7,949 nt of DNA from an uncultured Bacteroidales bacterium (GTDB lineage: Bacteria; Bacteroidota; Bacteroidia; Bacteroidales; P3): the NCBI GenBank assembly GCA_937910265.1, contig CALEPD010000198.1, positions 1 to 7,949 on the forward strand, given 5' to 3'. The translations under genes were made by a program, and so were the position numbers. Numbering within the stretch: the first letter of the stretch is position 1; each line of letters starts with the position of its first letter. Below the pieces are notes generated by a model. It did not search any database. It was given only the letters and a program-made list of their open reading frames with translations, and was not told the origin of the DNA. Shown here piece after piece: positions 1 through 6,229 of this stretch.

Positions 1-69
1 GTTGATTTTGCCGAAAGAGCGGCCCAAGAGGCGCAAATCATACAGAAACAAATGGCAGCTTACTTATAA
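1..69 (+). CDS. 3' end of an unrecognised protein (partial)
   Basis: An open frame enters from the left edge and ends at TAA (67-69), giving 22 C-terminal residues rich in Ala and Gln that end in MAAYL. Twenty-two open codons are weak evidence by themselves. The terminator-like hairpin that follows 22 bases later supports a real gene end. The tail looks like an amphipathic helix, but no family can be recognised from so short a piece. Confidence 0.5.
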   Translation, partial: VDFAERAAQEAQIIQKQMAAYL

Positions 70-90
70 AAAACATAAATAAAGCATACT

Positions 91-125
91 GGGCCTCATC
101 AAAATCAGGTGGGGCCTTGGTTTTT
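91..125 (+). terminator. Probable rho-independent terminator after the upstream gene
   Basis: GGCCTCATC (92-100) can pair with GGTGGGGCC (108-116) in RNA through nine pairs, two of them G-U, around a seven-base loop AAAATCA. A T-rich run follows (TTGGTTTTT, 117-125). It lies between the partial gene and the membrane-protein gene that starts only 12 bases later. No TAnnTTTG box is visible between this hairpin and that start, so it could also act as a leaky terminator or attenuator. Confidence 0.6.
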
Positions 126-136
126 CAAATATTATT

Positions 137-625
137 ATGGAAACAAATCAGCAATTTATCTCTCTTCGCCGTAGTTTGCGAATAGTATTGGTACTAAGTA
201 TTATAGGTTCGGGAATGAACCTTTTGTCGTCGATCATTCTTGTGATTGCGTTCCCGGCATTGCAGTCTGTCGTCAATTCAGGCGAAATGCCTATTCCCCA
301 GGAATTGATGTATGCGTATGATATGTTCTTGAGCGCTCCCCACATTTTCTATGCATGTCTTGCCATTCTTTACGCCATGTCGCTGGCAGGCGTTATCTTG
401 ATGTGGAATATCCGCAAGAAAGGGCTTCATCTCTATGCCGTGGCGCAGATATTGCTGCTCATTGTGCAGGGATTGTTCCTCGGCAGGGCGAATGTTGCCA
501 TAGGCGACATCATGCTTACAGTTCTCTTTGTGGTATTTTATGTGGTTACGCTGCACCGTATTGACGCGGTGCTGTCGCACGACAACGACCAAGACCAATT
601 GCCTCCCGTACAAAGACAGGAATAG
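137..625 (+). CDS. Small four-helix membrane protein of unknown function
   Basis: This 162-residue protein has four strongly hydrophobic segments, at about residues 15-39, 68-90, 97-116 and 120-139. Between helices 1 and 2 is a loop of about 28 residues, and a hydrophilic acidic/Gln-rich tail runs from 141 to 162. The N-terminus carries Arg11, Arg12 and Arg15 before helix 1, and Arg93, Lys94 and Lys95 lie between helices 2 and 3, so N-in/C-in topology in the inner membrane is likely. No catalytic motif is visible and I do not recognise the family. The ATG at 137 is the first in frame; there is no Shine-Dalgarno site, which is usual for Bacteroidota. No promoter box separates it from the preceding hairpin, so it may depend on readthrough. 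Its stop lies 16 bases from the convergent phosphopantetheinyl transferase gene. Confidence 0.8.
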   Translation: METNQQFISLRRSLRIVLVLSIIGSGMNLLSSIILVIAFPALQSVVNSGEMPIPQELMYAYDMFLSAPHIFYACLAILYAMSLAGVILMWNIRKKGLHLYAVAQILLLIVQGLFLGRANVAIGDIMLTVLFVVFYVVTLHRIDAVLSHDNDQDQLPPVQRQE

Positions 626-641
626 CCCCCAATAGGTTGTA

Positions 642-1241
642 TTATTCGCGTTCCTCCCAGTACACGGTGACGATTCCGTCGTTGGTGCTGAGTGGAGCGC
701 TTATGCTTTTTATTGATGGGAGGAGGTTGTGCGGCGGCACTGATTGCAGTTGCTCAAATCCGCCGATACCTTCGCCGGTCATTTTGAGGTAAGCCTCCTT
801 GCGGGTCCATAGTTTCAGGAAACATAGTTGCGGGTCGTTCGATTCCTGTATTGATGCAAGTTCATCGCTGCTGCAAACCCTTTCGACGAGGGCGTGCGAG
901 TATTTTCGGCGACATTCCACATCAATGCCCACTTCTCCCTTTTCATTTATGGCTACACCCACATACTGTTTGCAGTGGCTTATGTTGAATGAGATGTTGC
1001 TGTAGTTTTGCAGCATCGGTTTTCCCTTTTTAGGTCGGACAATTATCGGACTTGGGTCGGAGATGCCCATTTCCGACAAGCAGGCCTGCAGCAACCTGTA
1101 TGCGGTCAGTTTCTCGCATCTTCCTTGCCGGTGCTTTACCTCCATTATATATAACTGTTCCGATACGGGCAGTTGTGAGATGGCCTGTTCCAGCTCCTCG
1201 TCAGTCCAATCACATAATGTCGCGGCGGTTTTGTAGATCAT
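642..1241 (-). CDS. 4'-phosphopantetheinyl transferase, Sfp type
   Basis: This enzyme moves the 4'-phosphopantetheine arm of coenzyme A onto a conserved Ser of acyl- or peptidyl-carrier proteins in the cytoplasm. From the ATG at 1241 the product is 199 residues. It shows the family's two Mg/CoA-binding motifs: GIDVE (105-109, Asp107 and Glu109) and WTRKEAYLKMTGEG (145-158, with Lys148, Glu149 and Lys153). An upstream NISHC segment (87-91) matches the usual N-(I/L)-S-H. The length is typical for the Sfp/HetI/EntD superfamily. A longer form starting at TTG 1256 (204 residues) is possible; the ATG is preferred because it leaves normal spacing from the upstream stop. It lies 26 bases after tsaC on the same strand and probably shares its promoter. 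No carrier-protein or synthase gene is nearby, so its partner (fatty-acid ACP or a secondary-metabolite carrier) cannot be told. Confidence 0.88.
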   Translation of the reverse strand: MIYKTAATLCDWTDEELEQAISQLPVSEQLYIMEVKHRQGRCEKLTAYRLLQACLSEMGISDPSPIIVRPKKGKPMLQNYSNISFNISHCKQYVGVAINEKGEVGIDVECRRKYSHALVERVCSSDELASIQESNDPQLCFLKLWTRKEAYLKMTGEGIGGFEQLQSVPPHNLLPSIKSISAPLSTNDGIVTVYWEERE

Positions 1242-1267
1242 AGTTCCCAGGTTCAAGGCCGACGTCG

Positions 1268-1807
1268 TCAGTCGCGTATAACAGTTATTTCGTCACCGAT
1301 AATCTTTAATATGCGGGAAGCCTTTTGTTCGCCACTTTCAAATTCGGCAAGTGCGGGCACGCAGTAGTCCACACACGCCTTCAGCCGTGGGTCTATTTCG
1401 CCGGCATTGGCAGGCGAGGGTTGTCCGGAGAAGTTGGCGCTGGTGCTCACGATAGGTTTGCCCGTGGCCCTGAGCAGAGCCTCGCACAGGCTGTGTTTCG
1501 GCTTGCGGATGCCGATGGTTCCGTCTTGTGCCGGCAGGTTGTCGGCAATTTCCATGGGTAGACTCTCGGCGGCGACTATGAGTGTTGTGGGCCGTTCCGA
1601 TTCATCCAGCAACGGGTGTGTGTAGCCCTCTTGGGGTATCAGCACGAGCATGCTTTTGCTGCGGTCGCGTTGTTTGATGGAGTAAATCCGTTCCACCGCT
1701 TCTGCGTTCGTCGCATCGCAGCCGATGCCCCATATAGTGTCGGTCGGGTACAAAATCAGCCCACCCCTTTCAAGCACTTCCGACGCTTTGTTAACGATAT
1801 CTCTCAT
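1268..1807 (-). CDS. tsaC: L-threonylcarbamoyladenylate synthase (TsaC/YrdC/Sua5 family)
   Basis: This enzyme makes L-threonylcarbamoyl-AMP from Thr, bicarbonate and ATP, the first step of the universal tRNA modification t6A at position 37 of ANN-decoding tRNAs. The product (179 residues from ATG 1807) contains only the YrdC domain, so it is the short TsaC form without the Sua5 C-terminal domain. Visible signatures are YPTDTIWGIGCDA (residues 20-32), the KxRxxxK motif KQRDRSK (45-51) that binds ATP and carbonate, and STSAN (121-125). A TTG at 1828 would add seven residues. The ATG is favoured because it leaves a leader of about 28 bases after the TATCTTTG box, whereas the TTG would leave almost none. 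The purine run AAAAAGGAG abuts the ATG directly, too close to work as a normal ribosome-binding site. It is the first gene of a unit with the downstream phosphopantetheinyl transferase. Confidence 0.93.
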   Translation of the reverse strand: MRDIVNKASEVLERGGLILYPTDTIWGIGCDATNAEAVERIYSIKQRDRSKSMLVLIPQEGYTHPLLDESERPTTLIVAAESLPMEIADNLPAQDGTIGIRKPKHSLCEALLRATGKPIVSTSANFSGQPSPANAGEIDPRLKACVDYCVPALAEFESGEQKASRILKIIGDEITVIRD

Positions 1808-1839
1808 CTCCTTTTTGTAGTAATTCAATTATTTATTTG

Positions 1840-1847
1840 CAAAGATA
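1840..1847 (-). promoter_or_regulatory. Bacteroidota -7 box (TATCTTTG) for tsaC
   Basis: On the minus strand TATCTTTG matches the Bacteroidota sigma-ABfr consensus TAnnTTTG exactly. It lies 32 bases upstream of the tsaC ATG. No clear -33 TTTG is seen at the expected distance, so the call rests on the -7 match and its position. Confidence 0.65.
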
Positions 1848-1870
1848 CTAATTTATTTAATAATTTTTTG

Positions 1871-1878
1871 TATCTTTG
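1871..1878 (+). promoter_or_regulatory. Bacteroidota -7 box (TATCTTTG) for the peptide transporter
   Basis: TATCTTTG matches the TAnnTTTG consensus exactly and lies 71 bases upstream of the transporter ATG, predicting an AT-rich leader of about 65-70 bases. A good -33 element is not evident in the 23-bp spacer shared with the divergent promoter. Confidence 0.65.
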
Positions 1879-1906
1879 CATGTATTTTTAACATTCAGAA
1901 TATAAT

Positions 1907-1930
1907 ATTCAATAATTCAATAATTTAATA
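1907..1930 (+). repeat. Three tandem octamers in the transporter leader
   Basis: ATTCAATA (1907-1914), ATTCAATA (1915-1922) and ATTTAATA (1923-1930) follow each other without gaps, with one change in the third copy. They lie in the predicted 5' untranslated leader, ending 19 bases before the start codon. The sequence is almost free of G and should be unstructured, which favours ribosome loading where Shine-Dalgarno sites are absent. A low-complexity origin is also possible. Confidence 0.7.
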
Positions 1931-1949
1931 ACTAAAACATTACAACACA

Positions 1950-3515
1950 ATGAAAGGACATCCAAAAGGTTTGATAGCCGCCGCTCTCAGTAACATGGGA
2001 GAACGTTTTGGCTATTACATCATGAATGCCGTTTTAACTCTTTTCCTGTGCTCTAAGTTCGGTCTCGCCGGCGGTGCTGCATCGGGAATTTATTCCGCAT
2101 TCTACTGTGGTATTTACATCTTGAGCTTGGTAGGTGGTCTCATCGCTGACCGTACTCAGAATTACAAGGGCACCATCCAGACCGGTTTGCTCATCATGGC
2201 TAGCGGTTATGTATTGCTCTCGATTCCCATCCTTGCCACTGCAAGCAACCAAACATGGTTGTTGGGTCTTACCGGTTTTGCTCTCTTTTTGATTGCCTTC
2301 GGTAACGGTCTCTTCAAAGGTAACTTGCAGGCCATCGTTGGTCAGATGTACGACAACTTCGAGGCTGAAGCCGCAAAGCAAGGTCCCGAGGCTCTCGCTC
2401 TTGCCAAAACGAAACGTGACCCCGGTTTCCAGATTTTCTACATGTTCATCAACGTTGGTGGTCTCATCGCTCCCTTCGTGGCTCCCTTGCTCCGTCAATG
2501 GTGGTTGGGCGTTAACGACATGACCTACAATGCCGACCTCCCCGAGCTCTGTCACCAATACCTCGCTGTAGGTGCCGCTATGGCTCCCGAGGCAATGGAG
2601 AAAATGACCTCTTTGATCAACACTGTAAACCTCTCCGGTAGCGCTATTGCACCTGAAAACTATGGAACATTCTGCCAGGAATACCTCAATGTATTCAACA
2701 CGGGTGTTCACTATTCATTCATCGCTTCAGTTGCAGCCATGCTCATCTCTCTCACCATCTTCGTTACCAACAAGAAGAAATTCCCCACTCCTGCCAAGAA
2801 AGTTGCCCAGGAAAGTGTACACTATAGCCCCGAAGAGAAACTCGCCATGGCAAAAGAGCTCAAACAGCGCATCGCTGCCCTCTTTGCAGTATTGGTTATC
2901 GCCGTATTCTTCTGGTGGTCATTCCATCAGAATGGTGCTTCCATGGCTCTCTTTGCTAAAGACTTCGTAAACTCCGACAAACTCGCTCCCGAAATCTGGC
3001 AAGCCATCAACCCATTCTTTGTAATCGTGCTCACATTCCCCATCATGTGGATGTTTGCTACTCCTTGGGGTCGCAAAATCTCCACTCCCCGCAAAATCGG
3101 TATCGGTATGGGAGTTGCAGCCATCGCTTACATTATCATGACCATCTTCAGCCACATCAACGCCTTCCCCTCAGCTTCCGAATTCAAAGCTGACATCGAC
3201 GCACAGAAAGTTCATTGGTGGATCCTCATTGCATTCTATTTCTTCATGACCGTAGCCGAGCTCTTCATCAGCCCGCTTGGCTTGAGTTTTGTTTCCAAAG
3301 TCGCTCCCAAAAACCTTCTCGGTTTATGTCAGGGTCTCTGGTTGGGTGCCACCGCAGTCGGCAACGGCTTGCTCTTCCTCGGCCCCCTCATGTACGACAA
3401 ATATCCTATCGAGCGTTGCTGGGCAGTATTCGCCGCCGTATGCCTCATTTCGATGATAGTTATGTTCTGCATGGTTAAATGGCTCGAGCGCGTTACCGCC
3501 GACAATTCCAAATAA
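1950..3515 (+). CDS. POT/PTR2-family peptide:proton symporter
   Basis: This inner-membrane carrier of the proton-dependent oligopeptide transporter family imports di- and tripeptides with protons. The 521-residue protein is hydrophobic throughout, consistent with 12-14 helices. Family landmarks are NMGERFGYY (15-23, from the ExxERFxYY motif), GGLIADR (62-68), GNGLFKGNLQAIVG (118-131, Lys123), the PTR2 signature FYMFINVGG (163-171), and a W/Q-rich helix near 320-336 with Gln327. A hydrophilic stretch (about 188-252) interrupts the helices, and a basic linker (about 274-308) probably separates the two six-helix halves. The first Glu of ExxERFxYY is Asn15 here. Codons are strongly biased to C-ending forms (CTC, CCC, GCC, ATC), suggesting high expression. 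The ATG at 1950 follows a promoter and AT-rich leader, and the gene ends at a strong terminator. Substrate range cannot be read from the sequence. Confidence 0.93.
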   Translation: MKGHPKGLIAAALSNMGERFGYYIMNAVLTLFLCSKFGLAGGAASGIYSAFYCGIYILSLVGGLIADRTQNYKGTIQTGLLIMASGYVLLSIPILATASNQTWLLGLTGFALFLIAFGNGLFKGNLQAIVGQMYDNFEAEAAKQGPEALALAKTKRDPGFQIFYMFINVGGLIAPFVAPLLRQWWLGVNDMTYNADLPELCHQYLAVGAAMAPEAMEKMTSLINTVNLSGSAIAPENYGTFCQEYLNVFNTGVHYSFIASVAAMLISLTIFVTNKKKFPTPAKKVAQESVHYSPEEKLAMAKELKQRIAALFAVLVIAVFFWWSFHQNGASMALFAKDFVNSDKLAPEIWQAINPFFVIVLTFPIMWMFATPWGRKISTPRKIGIGMGVAAIAYIIMTIFSHINAFPSASEFKADIDAQKVHWWILIAFYFFMTVAELFISPLGLSFVSKVAPKNLLGLCQGLWLGATAVGNGLLFLGPLMYDKYPIERCWAVFAAVCLISMIVMFCMVKWLERVTADNSK

Positions 3516-3534
3516 TCATTCGGAATAAGAATAC

Positions 3535-3570
3535 AAAAATCGGATGCCCGTAAGGACATCCGATTTTTTT
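3535..3570 (+). terminator. Strong rho-independent terminator between convergent genes
   Basis: AAAAATCGGATG (3535-3546) pairs perfectly with CATCCGATTTTT, and two further C-G pairs lie beyond a single C/A mismatch, closing a GTAA tetraloop (3550-3553). The T run extends to 3570. It begins 20 bases after the transporter stop. The A run on the left arm would become a U run for transcripts arriving from the convergent kamC gene, so it could work in both directions. Confidence 0.93.
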
Positions 3571-3625
3571 ATCCCAGCAGGACTTTTCCTCACCTGAATG
3601 GGTTTTATGCCGTTCGGTGGCTTCG

Positions 3626-5029
3626 CTATTTTTCCGATACAAACCGGTGTGCCAATGCTATAAGCTCTTTGTCACAGCCCAGTATTTCAGCGATGCGCAG
3701 TGCCTCGTGTGGCACCTCCTCGCACGAATCCTCCATCAGCGAGTAGTCCATAAACTGATTGATGTTTTGAGGGTTGATAGTGTTTCCCTCGCACAGGCTT
3801 TCCACAAATCCCCTTACCCGCAGACCTCTGCAGCCAATTCCAAGGTTGCTGTAGTGGGTGGTAATCATGCTGATGCTCCTGTTCCCGTCAAGCAGGCGGC
3901 CCAAAGCCTGCACTATGGCCTTCCCCTCCGTGGGGTTGGTGGTGCGGGCGGGTTCGTCGATAAGTATCAGCAGCCGCTCCTTGTTGCTGCGCTGCAGCGT
4001 GTCGCTTATCTTGATCATTTCCGATGCATACGACGACAGGCCCTTCATCTCGTTCTGGTCGTCGCCTATGCAGAATGCCACGTCGGCCACAGGCGACAGT
4101 TCGGCCTCGGCCGCAGGTACATACATGCCCCATTGGTACATCAGTTGGGCAACACCCACACTCTTCAGCAGTACAGTCTTGCCCGACATGTTGGCGCCGG
4201 TTATAAAGCAAGTACCCTCCTCCAGTTGTATGTCCACCTCTTGGTAGCGCATGCCCGTCAGGCGATTGTGCTCCTTCAGGCGAGGATTGTACAGCCCTTT
4301 CAACCGCAGTCCATGCTCTATGGTGCGGGGACGGGTCATATTCCAGTCAATTGCCTGCTGTGCTTTGGCCATCAGAATGTCGGCGCGACCCATACGGGCA
4401 AGGCCTTCGGCAATGCTGTCGCGATATTTGCGCAGATTGTCGCTCAGCACCGTCGCCACACGCTGCTGTATCTCGTTCTCAAGGGCACACAGTTCGCCTA
4501 TGCGTTGCTGCTTCTCCTCGCTGTCGTTTTGCCGCAGTGCCCTCAGTTCACGCCGCAACGCGGGCAAATCCACGTCATAGCTGTCGTAAATATAAAAATG
4601 GGCAATGTTGGTCTTGTCGGGGTCCAGCATCCCGAACACCGCGTCGAGGTCGGGAATGCCGAGCACATCGTTCACCTGCATCTTCTCCGAAGCCTCGCGG
4701 GCCGAGCGGCATATATACGCCAGTTTCTTTATCTCAAACAGCTCAACCTCGTCGAGTGTTATCTGACTTTTCAGGCTCTCCACAGTCCCCTGTATGTCGT
4801 GCAGTTCCATAACACTGTGACGCAGCTTCTGGTAGCTCTCGTTGTTGCCGGGCTGCCTCATGGCGTCAATCATCCGTGCCACACGTTCCAGTTCCTGCTC
4901 AATGGCTCCAGCCTCTTCCGGCATGGGCTCGTTCAGCAGCATGCGCCTGCCTGCTGTTGTCATCAAGTCCATCGAGTCAACAACAAACTGCAGTCCGGCC
5001 GATTCCTTTATCTTTTCTTTCAGTGTCAT
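3626..5029 (-). CDS. kamC: MutS-like ATPase, probable lysine 5,6-aminomutase reactivase KamC
   Basis: The 467-residue protein has the MutS/ABC ATPase domain at its C-terminal half: P-loop GANMSGKT (278-285), a signature-like SSYASEM (332-338), Walker B LLILIDEP (353-360; Asp358, Glu359) and the switch TTHY (390-393), where true MutS usually has DEIGRGT and ATHY. The final helices (about 441-464) resemble the MutS C-terminal dimer segment. The N-terminal half is helical, with a charged segment at about 157-205, and there is no mismatch-binding domain, so DNA repair is unlikely. In lysine-fermenting bacteria such a MutS-like gene (kamC) sits with kamB beside the B12/PLP-dependent lysine 5,6-aminomutase and is thought to help reactivate it. 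Identification rests on the architecture and on the partner 31 bases upstream. An accessory role for another B12 aminomutase, such as ornithine 4,5-aminomutase, is the main alternative. Confidence 0.75.
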   Translation of the reverse strand: MTLKEKIKESAGLQFVVDSMDLMTTAGRRMLLNEPMPEEAGAIEQELERVARMIDAMRQPGNNESYQKLRHSVMELHDIQGTVESLKSQITLDEVELFEIKKLAYICRSAREASEKMQVNDVLGIPDLDAVFGMLDPDKTNIAHFYIYDSYDVDLPALRRELRALRQNDSEEKQQRIGELCALENEIQQRVATVLSDNLRKYRDSIAEGLARMGRADILMAKAQQAIDWNMTRPRTIEHGLRLKGLYNPRLKEHNRLTGMRYQEVDIQLEEGTCFITGANMSGKTVLLKSVGVAQLMYQWGMYVPAAEAELSPVADVAFCIGDDQNEMKGLSSYASEMIKISDTLQRSNKERLLILIDEPARTTNPTEGKAIVQALGRLLDGNRSISMITTHYSNLGIGCRGLRVRGFVESLCEGNTINPQNINQFMDYSLMEDSCEEVPHEALRIAEILGCDKELIALAHRFVSEK

Positions 5030-5060
5030 GATTTTCTCTACGCTTTATATCAGTAATATA

Positions 5061-6092
5061 TCACATCCCGTGTCGGGTGGTTCGCTCGTCGCTCAGCACA
5101 TCGTACACCGGTATCCCCAAAGCCTCCTCAAGGGCGCGGCATGCCTCTTGGCTGTTCAGCCTGTAGCCGGTGGGCGAGGTGGGATTGAGAGTTACGGCTA
5201 TCAGCTTCGACTGCTGCATCACCTCCATTCTGCCGCCACGGCGGTAAAAATCGGCATACACCTCCGGCGACACAAACAGTTTGGTGAAATCTTGCACCAC
5301 AAGCCTTATCTCCGCCACATCTTTGTTGGCGGCCAGCGTCTTTATCAGGCGGTCGCTTACGGCTCCGCTCACATATATCCGGTGACCGTGCTTGAACAGC
5401 GTCTGCTCGTTGCCGTTTATCAGGAATACCGACCCTATCTCCAGGTCGTGCACAGCTCCTTCGTCATCAATTCCGAAAATACCCCTTCCCGCAGTGCCGA
5501 GACGCTCTTTCAGCGCCGCGTCCACCTCCGGGAGGTTTATCAGCCGGTACACATAGCGGGTCTTGTTTATCAGCTGCTGCAGGTTGGGCGACACCACCGC
5601 ACCTGTCGCCAGTATCATCGCCTCCGTCACCGTGGGCGAGGCAAGGCTCAGCCGCGACAAGGCACCGTCAACAATGCTCAGTTCAATGCCTTCACGCTGA
5701 AACTCGGCTATTTGCCTGCGGAGCTTCTCGGTGGTGGCTGCGCCCGACAGCAGTATCTTGCCCCTGCCGAGCACCTCGGCGCGCACCAGCCGTCCCAGCG
5801 ATGTGCGCTGCTCGTCAACCGATTTGATTATCGATTCCAACTGCCGTTGCCTGTAGTGCTGCTCCGAAGTGATGAACTCCATGCCCTCATACAGCGTTAT
5901 CTCCGGCTTGGCACTGCCGTACACACTGTCGCACTGTTCGCCGTCAACCCCTATCGAGGTCACCGCACAACGCGTCGGCAACGCCGACAGCCGCTGCAAT
6001 ATGTAATTCAAACAGACGGTCTTCCCGGTGTTTTTCTCCAGCCCTACAATCGATAGGCTGCGGTGTTTCAGTATGTCGTGTATAAATGGCAT
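5061..6092 (-). CDS. kamB: P-loop protein, probable lysine 5,6-aminomutase reactivase subunit KamB
   Basis: This 343-residue protein has an N-terminal P-loop GLEKNTGKT (17-25) whose spacing (Gly, five residues, GKT) resembles dethiobiotin synthetase and CobQ/CobB-type NTPases rather than the classical Walker A. IGVDGE (47-52) and VDGALSR (141-147) are likely further nucleotide or metal sites. There is no signal peptide or membrane segment, so it is cytoplasmic. Its place directly before the MutS-like gene matches the kamB-kamC order of lysine-fermentation clusters, where the pair is proposed to restore inactivated B12-dependent lysine 5,6-aminomutase. The name rests on this pairing and size more than on a diagnostic motif. 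The start chosen is ATG 6092. An ATG at 6155 would add 21 residues, but the promoter box at 6102-6109 lies inside that extension. No alternative start lies between 6092 and the P-loop. Confidence 0.7.
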   Translation of the reverse strand: MPFIHDILKHRSLSIVGLEKNTGKTVCLNYILQRLSALPTRCAVTSIGVDGEQCDSVYGSAKPEITLYEGMEFITSEQHYRQRQLESIIKSVDEQRTSLGRLVRAEVLGRGKILLSGAATTEKLRRQIAEFQREGIELSIVDGALSRLSLASPTVTEAMILATGAVVSPNLQQLINKTRYVYRLINLPEVDAALKERLGTAGRGIFGIDDEGAVHDLEIGSVFLINGNEQTLFKHGHRIYVSGAVSDRLIKTLAANKDVAEIRLVVQDFTKLFVSPEVYADFYRRGGRMEVMQQSKLIAVTLNPTSPTGYRLNSQEACRALEEALGIPVYDVLSDERTTRHGM

Positions 6093-6101
6093 TTCAATTT
6101 G

Positions 6102-6109
6102 CAAAGATA
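6102..6109 (-). promoter_or_regulatory. Bacteroidota -7 box (TATCTTTG) for kamBC
   Basis: The minus strand reads TATCTTTG, nine bases and then the kamB ATG at 6092. Transcription usually begins a few bases after this box, so the predicted leader is only about five bases, close to leaderless. No good -33 TTTG is seen at the usual distance. The arms TTGCAAA (6099-6105) and TTTGCAA (6117-6123) form a short inverted repeat over the box. Confidence 0.6.
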
Positions 6110-6229
6110 CGCTTTTTTTGCAAGGTGCATTCCATAAATTGTTTTCCCCATGCAACCCCAGCAGCTTTTACAACATCTTCAAATGCAGCACCCTTTTCAT
6201 AAACATTAGCATTTTTGCACTTTTTTTAG

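Larger units (their letters stand above)
1838..1880. repeat. Perfect 10-bp inverted repeat spanning the divergent promoters
   Basis: TGCAAAGATA (1838-1847) and TATCTTTGCA (1871-1880) are exact reverse complements separated by a 23-bp AT-rich spacer. Each arm contains one TATCTTTG -7 box, one reading left towards tsaC and one reading right towards the transporter. The symmetry may simply come from two near-identical promoters back to back, or it may be a shared operator. Confidence 0.75.

Noticed and set aside
1884..1920. Possible dif (XerCD) site near the G/C bias change
   Set aside because: Only a TTTAACAT-like half resembles a Xer-binding arm. The other arm and the central spacing do not match the known consensus, and the sequence is explained by the AT-rich leader.
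2034..2711. 225-codon open frame on the minus strand opposite the transporter
   Set aside because: It mirrors the codon bias of the transporter, shows no motif and lies opposite conserved POT signatures.
3626..5029. DNA mismatch repair protein MutS
   Set aside because: The protein has only the ATPase core and a helical N-terminal part. The mismatch-recognition domain is missing, and its neighbour is a KamB-like protein rather than MutL.
3617..5056. 479-codon open frame on the plus strand opposite kamC, and a similar 404-codon frame at 4842-6056 opposite kamB
   Set aside because: Both are rich in His, Gln and Leu, have no family motifs and no promoter, and lie entirely opposite genes with clear conserved motifs. 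They are explained by the codon composition of kamBC.
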